Shown here: in pieces, positions 40,506-49,016 of the stretch
How the letters are laid out: every line of letters begins with the position of its first letter
Numbering within the stretch: position 1 is the first letter of the stretch
Assembly: GCA_030266365.1 (NCBI GenBank)
Contig: JAJDHV010000001.1
Coordinates: 1 to 64,000, forward strand
DNA length: 64,000 bases
Direction of reading: 5' to 3'
From: Synergistaceae bacterium OttesenSCG-928-I11
GTDB taxonomy: Bacteria; Synergistota; Synergistia; Synergistales; Synergistaceae
Notes under the pieces: generated by a model
Databases searched by the model: none
What the model was told of the DNA's origin: nothing
The model's input: only the letters and a program-made list of their open reading frames with translations
Made by a program: the position numbers and the translations under genes

Positions 40506-41711
40506 TCAGAGATTCGTAACAAAGAGCGTCGGAACTCCGAAGAGGAGGCCCCAGAGGTTGACGGTATTGCGCTGGGTGATTGGCAACGACGTATCACGGC
40601 ACCACCAGAGATTCGCAATCGAGATGAGCATATCCGGTTTGCGCCGCATTGAGACGAGGTACGGCCACGTCAGATAAGCCTCGTAGCAGATGACGACGGC
40701 GACCTTTCTGCCGTCCAGAAGTTCGAGAATGCCGTCGTCCAGCAAGTGTAGGTTCGCACCCGTTTTGGCGAACGGGCCACGGTACATTGAGTAGGGGACG
40801 GGAATTCTTTGAGGAGTGACCGTCACATCTCCTTTGTGTAGCATGATCGCCACGTTGTCGTACTTTCTTCCGTCCCCTGTCGGTATCTCCCCGCCAAAAA
40901 TAATCGTCGTATCACCGTCGTTGACGAGCTTGCCCAACTCCTTGCGCCAAAGATCGAGACCGGACGGGTTGACGCGCCCCGCTATCGTCTCCGGCAGGAC
41001 GACGTATTTAGCGTCTGAGTTCTTGAGGTCGCGCTTGCGGAGATCGGCAAATACGTGTTGGATTCTTTCGTAGTCGTCTGCAAAGTCGTAGCTGCCGCTG
41101 CCGAGTCGCCCAATAGAGGTGTCGATGGCGATAAATCCGTCCGGCTTCGGCGGGAGATACCAACCGTCGTTCGGGAATATAGTGAAGGCGACTATGACAC
41201 AGAGAAGGGCACAGGCGATTCGCTTGGAAAAGGCGCATAGAACGAGCAGGAGAAGCGTAACTCCCATCCCGAGGCATCCGAGCCCCTTGAACACGGTTCC
41301 GGCTGCCATGAGAGGGTTTACGATGCCTATGAGCGATATCGGCGGCAGGACAAAGGATGTCAGAAAAGCCAGAATCAGGCCGAGGGCTTTTTTCTTCCTC
41401 TCTCGGCTCCAGAAAACCAAGAACGGCAGCGATACTCCGAGCGGCATGAGGAAGTAGACAGTGGCAGCTTGGATAAACGTGTGGTTTTCTGATAGAAACA
41501 CGGCGGCTCCCGGCAAGAGCCCTCTGGATACAGTGAGGAAGTATGCGAACATCACGCCGAACGCCGACGCTCTGCTGCTCGCCAAGCACCAGAGAACCGG
41601 CACGGCCAATATCGGCGTCGCGAGTCGCGGAATGCTCGAAAGCCCGAGGTATCCGATGATTCCCGCGATGCCGATGAGTATGAGATCGTTTTGTTTCTTT
41701 GAAATTTGCAT
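40506..41711 (-). CDS. traB: TraB-like conjugal transfer protein with nitrilase (CN-hydrolase) domain
   Basis: 401 residues. Residues 1-180 contain about six to seven membrane helices; residues about 190-395 are a CN-hydrolase fold related to apolipoprotein N-acyltransferase. Catalytic Glu in VLPETIAG and Cys in VVICYEAY are present; the region of the usual Lys reads QRIPVPYSMYRGPF. That PVPxSM pattern, as I recall it, fits TraB proteins of conjugative plasmids rather than Lnt. Found with relaxase and coupling-protein genes, so a transfer role is likely. Activity is uncertain. A hairpin at 41715-41756 overlaps its Shine-Dalgarno. Confidence 0.7.
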   Translation of the reverse strand: MQISKKQNDLILIGIAGIIGYLGLSSIPRLATPILAVPVLWCLASSRASAFGVMFAYFLTVSRGLLPGAAVFLSENHTFIQAATVYFLMPLGVSLPFLVFWSRERKKKALGLILAFLTSFVLPPISLIGIVNPLMAAGTVFKGLGCLGMGVTLLLLVLCAFSKRIACALLCVIVAFTIFPNDGWYLPPKPDGFIAIDTSIGRLGSGSYDFADDYERIQHVFADLRKRDLKNSDAKYVVLPETIAGRVNPSGLDLWRKELGKLVNDGDTTIIFGGEIPTGDGRKYDNVAIMLHKGDVTVTPQRIPVPYSMYRGPFAKTGANLHLLDDGILELLDGRKVAVVICYEAYLTWPYLVSMRRKPDMLISIANLWWCRDTSLPITQRNTVNLWGLLFGVPTLFVTNL

Positions 41712-41714
41712 TTT

Positions 41715-41756
41715 GCCGCCTCCCGTAGATCAACGTACATCCATCATAGAGGCGGC
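41715..41756 (-). promoter_or_regulatory. Hairpin that can hide the traB Shine-Dalgarno
   Basis: Minus-strand GCCGCCTC (41756-41749) pairs with GAGGCGGC (41722-41715), the latter including the GGGAGG ribosome site just before ATG 41711. Could tie traB translation to an RNA or protein signal. Confidence 0.4.
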
Positions 41757-41827
41757 AATGGGGTCGGTGGATAAAAAACGCGGTCGTTCGGGCTTGGTTT
41801 TGTGAAGACGAGATGACGAACGGGTTA

Positions 41828-42418
41828 TTATTCTTGCAACCCCGCCGCTTTGAACATGCGTTCGTAAATCTCCCGGATGACCGGTTGCTTCCTGGCGTTG
41901 TACTCCGTCACGTCGCTTGCGCCCCGCACGGCGTCGAGTTTCGTTTGCTCGTACAGCTCCCGGTCGTCTGGATGGGATTTCAGCCATTCTCGAAACATCC
42001 TGTGTCGGATGACCTCCGGGCAATCCGGGCCGAATACGTGTAAGTTGACGCGCGGCTCCGCCAGACGAAAACAGCGGTGCTGATGCCAGCTCGGTTCTCG
42101 AATGTACAGGTCGTAGCCGAGTTTTTCCAGTTGCGGGGCGTATGATGCTTCGTCCGTTGTGTCGGCAACTGTCAGGTCGATGTCTATGACGGGTTTGGCC
42201 GCCAGCCCCGGAACGGCAGTCGAACCGACGTGCTCGATAGAGAGCGCGGTATTGCCCAGCGCTGCTTTGATTTCTCGCTCCAGCCTTTGAAAGATTGCAG
42301 GCCAGTTGGAATCATACGGGATGACCTCGATGTTTTCCGTCGGCGGGTTTCCATGAACCCAAGGGTTTTCGTTCGGCGGCGCGTCGTGGTGTCGGACGAT
42401 CGCTTTCGCGTCTGTCAT
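41828..42418 (-). CDS. GrpB family protein (UPF0157, nucleotidyltransferase fold)
   Basis: 196 residues, cytoplasmic. IEVIPYDSNWPAIFQRLEREI and SIEHVGSTAVPGLAAKPVIDIDL are the GrpB signature; the GSTxxxG...DIDL pattern is a nucleotidyltransferase active-site motif. Later NLHVFGPDCPEVIRHRMFREWL is also typical. Some GrpB proteins are fused to kinases for CoA metabolism; function of stand-alone forms is unknown. ATG 42418 chosen by homology. Cargo gene of the mobile region. Confidence 0.85.
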   Translation of the reverse strand: MTDAKAIVRHHDAPPNENPWVHGNPPTENIEVIPYDSNWPAIFQRLEREIKAALGNTALSIEHVGSTAVPGLAAKPVIDIDLTVADTTDEASYAPQLEKLGYDLYIREPSWHQHRCFRLAEPRVNLHVFGPDCPEVIRHRMFREWLKSHPDDRELYEQTKLDAVRGASDVTEYNARKQPVIREIYERMFKAAGLQE

Positions 42419-42634
42419 GATCTGTCCGTCCTCAAATAAACCATATACCGCAATATTTTCTCGATCATGCCCGCACCTCGATGATTGTCGTTGTAACAAG
42501 AAATGCCGGGTAATCGTATCACATCGGCGTGTGCGGGGCATATCGTTCATAAAACCGACCGTTTCCGCAACGAATCTGTCAGGAACACCCCGCTCGTTTA
42601 CGCTATCATCTCAGGAGAACGGAGGTTTGCGGCA

Positions 42635-43513
42635 ATGGATACGATGGCACGAATGAACGAAGCGCTGAAATACATCGAGGGCAACCTTGACGGAGAGATC
42701 GACTTCGGCGAAATGTCCCGCATCGCGGGCTGTTCGGAGCATCACTTCCGGCGGATGTTCTCGTCTCTGGCGGGAATACCGCTCGGGGAGTATGTCAGAC
42801 GCAGGAGGCTTTCGACTGCGGCGGCGGAGCTGCTCCGCAGCGGGGTGCGGGTAATCGATGTCGCGTTGAAGTACGGCTACGATTCGCCGGAAGCCTTTGC
42901 CAGAGCTTTTCATGCGATGCACGGCATAACGCCCGGTCAGGCCCGAAGATGCGCAGCGCCGGTCATGAAAGCATACCCGCCCGTGACCTTCCAACTCACT
43001 GTGAAAGGAGGCTGCATCATGGAATATCGAATCGTTGAAAAGGGCGCGTTTTCCATCGTCGGGTTCAAAAAGAGAATCGCGTTGCAGTTCGAGGGGGTCA
43101 ATCCGCAGATGGATTCCCTCGTACAGAGACTGACTCCGGAGGTCGCTGCGGAGCTGAAATCGCTGTGCGACGTGGAGCCGTCCGGCATCTTGAGCGTCTC
43201 GACGAACTTCGCGGAGCGCACGGCAGAGGGGAGTGAGCTGGACCAGTATATGGGCGTAGCGACGACGAAAGCGCCACCTGCGAGATACGACACACTTCCG
43301 GTGGAGGCGTCCGCCTGGGCGGTCTTCACGTCCATCGGCCCTTTCCCGAAAGCCTTGCAGGACACCTGGGCCGGGATTTACGCCGAGTGGTTCCCGACAT
43401 CCGGTTACGAGTCGACCGGCGGCCCCGAAATCTTGTGGAACGAAAGTCCGGACACCTCGAAGCCGGATTATAGAAGCGAGATTTGGGTACCGGTCAAAAA
43501 AATTGCGAGGTAG
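42635..43513 (+). CDS. AraC-family regulator with GyrI-like effector-binding domain
   Basis: 292 residues: two AraC helix-turn-helix motifs (about 8-105, IDFGEMSRIAGCSEHHFRRMFSS and DVALKYGYDSPEAFARAFHAMHG) followed by a GyrI-like small-molecule-binding domain (about 125-290, MEYRIVEKGAFSIVGFKKRI and SEIWVPVKK). SoxS/Rob-like organization used for drug or metabolite sensing. ATG 42635 is 9 bases after GGAGG. It could control the small enzymes that follow in the same direction. Confidence 0.9.
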   Translation: MDTMARMNEALKYIEGNLDGEIDFGEMSRIAGCSEHHFRRMFSSLAGIPLGEYVRRRRLSTAAAELLRSGVRVIDVALKYGYDSPEAFARAFHAMHGITPGQARRCAAPVMKAYPPVTFQLTVKGGCIMEYRIVEKGAFSIVGFKKRIALQFEGVNPQMDSLVQRLTPEVAAELKSLCDVEPSGILSVSTNFAERTAEGSELDQYMGVATTKAPPARYDTLPVEASAWAVFTSIGPFPKALQDTWAGIYAEWFPTSGYESTGGPEILWNESPDTSKPDYRSEIWVPVKKIAR

Positions 43514-43611
43514 TAGGTATCGACGGCAAAATATTGAATCGTCCTCGACCGGAAAACCCGAAATTTTCAGCTATACTGCGAATACCGATTTATATGCAGG
43601 GGGTGCTTCCA

Positions 43612-43965
43612 TTGAAACCTGTAGAAGTATTGAAAGCGTTCGTCGATGCCTTCAACGAGGCGGATGTCGATGCGCTCGCGAATCTGTACGACGACAGCGC
43701 CGTCAACCATCAGGTCGCAAACGAGCCGGTTGTCGGGAAAACGGCGATTCGCGCGATGTTCGAGCGCGAGTTTGCGACAGCCGAGATGGTCTGTATCGTG
43801 GAGAACATCTACGAGGACGGGCAGTGGGCGATCATGGAATGGAGAGACCCGCTCGGCTTACGAGGCTGTGGCTTCTTTCAGGTCGTTAATGGCAAAATCG
43901 TCCTCCAGCGCGGCTACTGGGATAAACTCTCGTTTTTTAAGCAACACAATCTGCCGGTGGAATAA
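43612..43965 (+). CDS. SnoaL/NTF2-like polyketide-cyclase-fold protein
   Basis: 117 residues of the NTF2-like fold: VLKAFVDAFNEADVDALANLYDDSAVNHQVANEP, GKTAIRAMFEREF, then a beta-sheet with ENIYEDGQWAIMEWRDPLG and VVNGKIVLQRGYWDKLSF (segments listed in order). Members hydrolyse, isomerise or just bind small molecules. TTG 43612 is 6 bases after AGGGGGTG; the upstream reading overlaps the regulator gene. Probably co-transcribed with the next gene, 3 bases away. Confidence 0.8.
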   Translation: MKPVEVLKAFVDAFNEADVDALANLYDDSAVNHQVANEPVVGKTAIRAMFEREFATAEMVCIVENIYEDGQWAIMEWRDPLGLRGCGFFQVVNGKIVLQRGYWDKLSFFKQHNLPVE

Positions 43966-43968
43966 GCC

Positions 43969-44448
43969 ATGTCCGAATATCGTTTCCGTCCCGCAACGAC
44001 GGATGATTTGCCGATTCTGAAGGGCATCGCGCGGGACGTTATAGAATCCTGCTACGCTTCGTTTTTAAGCCGGGAGGCGATTCGGGGTTATATCGACAGC
44101 GGCCAGTCGGATCGGGAAATAGAGGACGGGGTGAGCGGCTGTGTCGTGATGCTGGATGGCGACGAGCGAATCGGGTTCGCAATCACCAAAGAGTCCACGC
44201 TGCACCTGCTGATGATCGCCCCCGCAAGGCAGAATCAAGGGTGCGGCTCGGAGCTGCTGAGACACGTAGAGGACGGCTTATTCGACCGCTACGAAACGAT
44301 TTATCTTCAATCGTTCGCGCGGAACTGCCCCGCGAACCGCTTCTATGAGAAAAACGGCTGGATGACCGTCCGAGAGGAGTATCTCCCGGAGATGGGGCTT
44401 GAAATGCTGTTTTTCGAAAAGACGATTGCGGCAACGGAGCGTTCGTAA
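43969..44448 (+). CDS. GNAT-family N-acetyltransferase
   Basis: 159 residues. YRFRPATTDDLPILKGIARDVI at the start, IAPARQNQGCGSELLRHVEDG forming the acetyl-CoA pyrophosphate loop (RxxGxG-type, here QNQGCGS), and NCPANRFYEKNGWM near the end are GNAT hallmarks. The acceptor is not predictable; in such cargo blocks these enzymes often modify antibiotics or amines. Confidence 0.88.
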   Translation: MSEYRFRPATTDDLPILKGIARDVIESCYASFLSREAIRGYIDSGQSDREIEDGVSGCVVMLDGDERIGFAITKESTLHLLMIAPARQNQGCGSELLRHVEDGLFDRYETIYLQSFARNCPANRFYEKNGWMTVREEYLPEMGLEMLFFEKTIAATERS

Positions 44449-44479
44449 AATTCATGAAAACAGATATCGAACCTGTTCG

Positions 44480-45334
44480 TCATTCGCATTCCTCTCGAAG
44501 ATACTTGGGGAACGTGGTATCCGTATACTGTACTGCGCCCTCCGCGCCGGTTTTGCCCGCCAGCACCGCGTCGGTCATCAGCGCGAGGTTTTTCGCCCCG
44601 GACGCTGAAAAGCCCGCCCCTTCCAGTACCGGCAGCCATTCGTTTCTGGGAATCTGCGACGCGGCGACGGGCCTGCCCAGCGCTTTTCTGAACTCACCGG
44701 CAACGTCGTCTGGCGAGTAGGACTCGGGACCGGCAATCTCCATCATCGGCTTTCGCTCTCGCTTTCCCGCGAGGAGATCCGCGATGAATGCTCCGACGTC
44801 GGCGGGCGAGATCATGGGGATTTTCATGTCTGTCGGGAAAAAGGTCGGTAGAACGCCGCTCTCCCTGGCGAGGTCCCAATAACCCATCCAGTTGCTGTAA
44901 TAGTAGGTTGCGCGGACGAACGTCTGCTCGGCGTCCAGCTCTGCGAACGCGTGCTCCAGCATGTAGGAGGCTTCAAGATTCCCCGTGCCGCCCGAATGCT
45001 GCGCGCCGAACGAGGAGAGCCCGACGATCCTGCCGACTCCGGCGACCTGGATCGCCTCACGGTAGTTTTGCAGGACGATCCGCGTATCCCCCAAAAAATC
45101 CTCGCTCGCCGGATTTTCCGGCGTCAGCAGGAAGACCGCTTTCGCGCCCCGAAAGGCGCGCTTCAAAGCACCAAGGTCGAAAAAGTCCGCAACCTCTACA
45201 TCCACACTGCGCTCTTTCAATTCCGCGGCCTTCGCCCCGTTCCGCACGACCGCCCTCACAGGCTGTCCATATTCGAGAAGTTTCTTTACAACGGCGGAGC
45301 CGACCCTGCCGGTCGCACCCAGAACGACGATCAT
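44480..45334 (-). CDS. NmrA-like NAD(P)-binding protein
   Basis: 284 residues, Rossmann fold: MIVVLGATGRVGSAVVKKLLE with the GxxGxxG dinucleotide loop, then DFFDLGALKRAFRGAKAVFLLTP and FVRATYYYSNW. Atypical short-chain dehydrogenases of the NmrA/quinone-reductase (QorB) group sense redox state or reduce quinones. ATG 45334 is preceded by GAGGAG. Convergent with the GNAT gene. Confidence 0.88.
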   Translation of the reverse strand: MIVVLGATGRVGSAVVKKLLEYGQPVRAVVRNGAKAAELKERSVDVEVADFFDLGALKRAFRGAKAVFLLTPENPASEDFLGDTRIVLQNYREAIQVAGVGRIVGLSSFGAQHSGGTGNLEASYMLEHAFAELDAEQTFVRATYYYSNWMGYWDLARESGVLPTFFPTDMKIPMISPADVGAFIADLLAGKRERKPMMEIAGPESYSPDDVAGEFRKALGRPVAASQIPRNEWLPVLEGAGFSASGAKNLALMTDAVLAGKTGAEGAVQYTDTTFPKYLREECE

Positions 45335-45480
45335 TGCCCTCTCCTCGCTTTCGCAAGTTGTATCGCCTCCAATGGTATCCCGGAGTTCGTCGCTGTCAAG
45401 GCTTTCGTTCACCGCTACAGCCGTGTATAATCGAAAAGCACGGCATTTTTGATACAACTTAAGTAAAAGGAGTTTTAACA

Positions 45481-46227
45481 TTGGATATCCCACGTATTTT
45501 CAATATCACCGAAAGCGCCCACCGCATCCATAACCCGTTCACGCCGGAAAAGCTCGCCACGCTCGGCGCGGTGTTGCGTCTGGAACCGGGGACTCGCGTA
45601 CTCGACCTCGGCAGCGGTTCTGGCGAGATGCTTTGCACATGGGCACGCGATTACGGGATCGTTGGCATTGGCGTCGACATGAGCCAGTTGTTCTTCAGCC
45701 AAGCGAAACTTTGTGCCGAAGAACTCGGTGTCTCGGATCGGGTCGAGTTCATCCACGGCGATGCCGCCGGTTACGTGACCGACGAAAAGGTTGATGTCGC
45801 GGCTTGCCTTGGTGCAACATGGATCGGAGGGGGTGCCGGCGGCACCATTGAGCTTCTGGCGAAGAGCCTCCGTCCCGAGGGAATCATTCTCATCGGCGAG
45901 CCGTACTGGCTGCGTCTGCCGCCGACCGAGGATATCGCCAAGGAGTGCTTTGCCAACGCCATCTCCGACTTTCTGATGCTTCCGGAACTTATCGCCTCTT
46001 TCGGCGACCTCGGCTACTACGTCGTGGAGATGGTTTTAGCAGATCGCGAGGGCTGGGATCGGTACGAGGCGGCCAAATGGCTCACCATGCGGCGATGGCT
46101 CAAGGCGAATCCCGGCGACGACTTCGCGAAAGAAGTTCGAGCGCAGCTGACTTCGGGACCCAAACGCTACGTTACCTACGCGCGCGAATATCTCGGATGG
46201 GGCGTGTTCGCCCTGATGGCGCGGTAA
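45481..46227 (+). CDS. SAM-dependent methyltransferase
   Basis: 248 residues, class I fold: TRVLDLGSGSGEMLCTWARD is motif I, IGVDMSQLFFSQAK motif II, DVAACLGATWIGGGAGG motif III region. Substrate unknown. TTG 45481 follows AAAGGAG by 8 bases. The nucleotidyltransferase gene begins 9 bases after it, so the two may act together. Confidence 0.87.
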   Translation: MDIPRIFNITESAHRIHNPFTPEKLATLGAVLRLEPGTRVLDLGSGSGEMLCTWARDYGIVGIGVDMSQLFFSQAKLCAEELGVSDRVEFIHGDAAGYVTDEKVDVAACLGATWIGGGAGGTIELLAKSLRPEGIILIGEPYWLRLPPTEDIAKECFANAISDFLMLPELIASFGDLGYYVVEMVLADREGWDRYEAAKWLTMRRWLKANPGDDFAKEVRAQLTSGPKRYVTYAREYLGWGVFALMAR

Positions 46228-46236
46228 GAAAAAAAC

Positions 46237-46917
46237 ATGATTGACGTACAGCCCTGGATGCAAGAGGCCGTAGCACTTTTACGGGAACAGTTCGGCCCTC
46301 GTTTGCTCTTCGTCGGATTGCAGGGCAGCCATCGCCGAGGTGAGGCGCGGGAGGACAGCGATATTGATATTATGACCATCCTGGACACGTTAGTTGTGGA
46401 CGATCTCGCCGCATACCGTGGAGTGTTGCGCCAGCTTCCCGAGGGCGAAAAAGCGGGTGGATTCACCTGTGGGCGACAGGAATTGCTGGCATGGCCCCCG
46501 TTCGAGCTGTTCCAATTCGCGCAGGACACGGATGCTTATTACGGAGATTTGCAGACGCTCCTCCCGGAAGTGACGCGCGCGGACACCGTAACGGGAGCAA
46601 GAGCGGCTGTGTCCAGCCTTTACCATTTCGCCGTGTATCTTTATCTGTCCGGTGATCCAACAACGCGAGCAGACGATCTGAAAGGCTTGTACAAAAGCTT
46701 CTTCTTTGCCATGCAGGTTGTCGAATATCTTCGGCACGGCGTCTATGTGAAGTCGAAAAGAGATTTATTCCCTATGCTTTCCGGTGCCGAGGCCGAGTTG
46801 CTGCACCTCAGCATGGACACGGCTTACTGCGAAGAGCGCAAGCAGAGCAAGCCGGATGAACTTTTTCAGCTTTTGATCGAATGGGCAGGCGCTATGTTGC
46901 GCGAATTGGCAAGGTAG
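46237..46917 (+). CDS. Nucleotidyltransferase-domain protein
   Basis: 226 residues. FVGLQGSHRRGEAREDSDIDIM is the polymerase-beta-like GSxxxGxxxxxSDID motif found in MNT toxins/antitoxins and aminoglycoside adenylyltransferases; the C-terminal half is helical. It could modify an antibiotic or a protein. No antibiotic class can be named from sequence. End of the left cargo block, followed by a terminator. Confidence 0.82.
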   Translation: MIDVQPWMQEAVALLREQFGPRLLFVGLQGSHRRGEAREDSDIDIMTILDTLVVDDLAAYRGVLRQLPEGEKAGGFTCGRQELLAWPPFELFQFAQDTDAYYGDLQTLLPEVTRADTVTGARAAVSSLYHFAVYLYLSGDPTTRADDLKGLYKSFFFAMQVVEYLRHGVYVKSKRDLFPMLSGAEAELLHLSMDTAYCEERKQSKPDELFQLLIEWAGAMLRELAR

Positions 46918-46965
46918 AATGATTCGGTAGACGGGCCAAAATAACGATCCTGACCTGCATCAAAA

Positions 46966-46998
46966 AGGGTTCGTGCAGGATGTGCCCACACGAACCCT
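46966..46998. terminator. Terminator between the nucleotidyltransferase gene and traG
   Basis: AGGGTTCGTG/CACGAACCCT stem with a 13-base loop; GATTTTC follows on plus and TTTTTG on minus, so it can serve both convergent genes. Confidence 0.8.
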
Positions 46999-47003
46999 GA
47001 TTT

Positions 47004-49016
47004 TCAGAATGTTAACTCAAGCAGATTGTCGCTCTTCTCCGGCGGTTTGATTTTCGACCGCCTGTCCATCTCGGCGTCCAGGAAGTATAAAACCTGTGTG
47101 CCGTAAATTGCCGAATATCCAGCCGGGAAGATGAGCATGTTCCCGGCGTCGACGACATCGCCGTTTGAATCCTTGCGCAGGCCGGGGAGTCTTCTGCACT
47201 CGTCCGGTGTCATCAAGGGGCGCTGCACTTCCTGGAGTGAGGTCTGGCGGGATTTATTGCCGAATAGCTTGCCTTCTTGTGTTGACTCCGAGAAATTTTC
47301 CTTTAAAACTGTTGTTTGTCCTGTCGATTTCGATAAATATTCACAAGTTTCAAAGTCATTTGGTGCGAATGCCACTTGAATGTGGCATCCAACTCGAATA
47401 CTTTCTTCTTTCCCATACGCTTTATAGAGCTGCGGCAGGCCCTGAACCATGATGTAACTTTTGAGTCCGTAACCGCCAATGAACCCCAGCGCACGCTCGA
47501 ACAAGTCCATCTTGCCAAGGCTGGGGAACTCGTCCAGAAGCAGTAACAGGCGATGTTTGTATGCTTCTGTGCTTCGTCCCTCCTTGAACTCCATCTTTGC
47601 AGCGAGCGTGAAGATGACCTGGGTCAGAACCAATCTTGTCAGGGGCATCAGGCGCAACTGGTCGTTGGGGTTGATGACGAGGTAGCAGGAGACGGGATCG
47701 TCGTGGTTCATGAGCTGACGAATCTTGAAGCTGCTCCTGCTCGTGTTGCGGGCTACGATGGGATCGCGAAAGAGCCCCATGTTGGATATGACCGTGGAGA
47801 GAACGCTTCCCGCCTCCTCGTCCGGCTTGTTGAGGATGCTCTGCGCCTCCTGCGCGACGATGGGATGGACGAGCGGCGCGACTGCCTCGTCGCCGTTCTG
47901 ACGAATGATTTTCTCGTAGCCGAGGTGCGGGTACTCCTGCCAGCCCTGGACGACCTTCTTCCACTCAAGTCCCGGTTTCGAGAGTTCGGTCAAAACGTCG
48001 GCGATGCCCGGACATCCGCGTCCCTCTATCTTATGCCTGTAGAGCAGGTGCGTGATCGCGCCCAGCATGAAGCTGGAGGCCGTCTTCGACCAATGATCCT
48101 CAAGCCCCTTTCCCTGCGGGTCTACGATGATCGACACTATTTGCTGAATTGTTGCTGTCTCGGTGTACGATCCGATTGGAACCAGCTTGAAGACTTCTAT
48201 TTCGGGGTTTTTCGGGTCGGGGCGTCTCTCACCGGGTGCGAAGTCGAAATCCAACACGACCTCTTCCAGTGGGTTGAACGTCGCGGACGTGCCCTTGTCG
48301 ATGGCGTCGGGGTCGGTGAAATCTAGCTTGAGGATTTTTTGCTTCAGCTCCTTCGCCCGATAACCTGCCGAGAGCGCATGATTCTCGGATTTGATGTCGA
48401 GCACGAAAACGCTCTGCTTCCAGCCGTCCAGCAACGTCGGCAGTACAAGGCTGATGCCCTTGCCCGATCTGGTCGGCGCGTAGCAGAGCACATGTTCTTT
48501 TCCCCCGTGGCGAAGCATTTTGACATCCTTCCCTACCTTCACGCCACCGACGACGACTCCCTCCTCGAAAGAATCTCCGTCGTTATCCAATAACCCTGCG
48601 TCCTTTATCTCCCTCAGCGTCGCCCAATGCGCCGAGCCGTGCAGGGACTCCAGACTCTCGCTCTTGCCGGTCATGTAGAACTTTCTCGCGGCGAAGACGG
48701 CGATCAGGAGGCCGCAGGAGAAGACGAAGGCGCTCATCGCGGCGACGGACGAGCGGGATTCCTCGTAAGCGGACATCAGGGTGTAGAGCCAGAAGGGCGC
48801 TTTGAAGAGCGGGTACAGCCGAAACCCTCCCAGTGAAATGTACCAGCCGAGATACGGGTGGTAATCGTAGGCGTGGGCGATGTACTGCGCCGTGATTTGC
48901 AGGTTCACCAGCGTGCAGAGGACGAAGGCGATGATCGCCTTCGTCCGGTAGCTCATTCCTTCTTTCTTCAAGCCCTGGAAGGAATAATCGCGCGTCCTTA
49001 CTACATTCCGTGCCAT
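47004..49016 (-). CDS. traG: Type IV coupling protein TraG/VirD4
   Basis: Membrane ATPase that hands the relaxase-DNA complex to the secretion channel. 670 residues: two N-terminal membrane regions (about 25-47 and 92-112), Walker A at about 180-188 (APTRSGKGIS), Walker B LLLLLDEFPSLGKMDLF at about 490-505, and ALGFIGGYGLKSYIMVQGLPQL typical of TraG. Start overlaps the ArdC-type gene stop (ATGA). No VirB4 or channel genes follow it here; the next gene to the left is cargo on the other strand. Confidence 0.93.
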   Translation of the reverse strand: MARNVVRTRDYSFQGLKKEGMSYRTKAIIAFVLCTLVNLQITAQYIAHAYDYHPYLGWYISLGGFRLYPLFKAPFWLYTLMSAYEESRSSVAAMSAFVFSCGLLIAVFAARKFYMTGKSESLESLHGSAHWATLREIKDAGLLDNDGDSFEEGVVVGGVKVGKDVKMLRHGGKEHVLCYAPTRSGKGISLVLPTLLDGWKQSVFVLDIKSENHALSAGYRAKELKQKILKLDFTDPDAIDKGTSATFNPLEEVVLDFDFAPGERRPDPKNPEIEVFKLVPIGSYTETATIQQIVSIIVDPQGKGLEDHWSKTASSFMLGAITHLLYRHKIEGRGCPGIADVLTELSKPGLEWKKVVQGWQEYPHLGYEKIIRQNGDEAVAPLVHPIVAQEAQSILNKPDEEAGSVLSTVISNMGLFRDPIVARNTSRSSFKIRQLMNHDDPVSCYLVINPNDQLRLMPLTRLVLTQVIFTLAAKMEFKEGRSTEAYKHRLLLLLDEFPSLGKMDLFERALGFIGGYGLKSYIMVQGLPQLYKAYGKEESIRVGCHIQVAFAPNDFETCEYLSKSTGQTTVLKENFSESTQEGKLFGNKSRQTSLQEVQRPLMTPDECRRLPGLRKDSNGDVVDAGNMLIFPAGYSAIYGTQVLYFLDAEMDRRSKIKPPEKSDNLLELTF

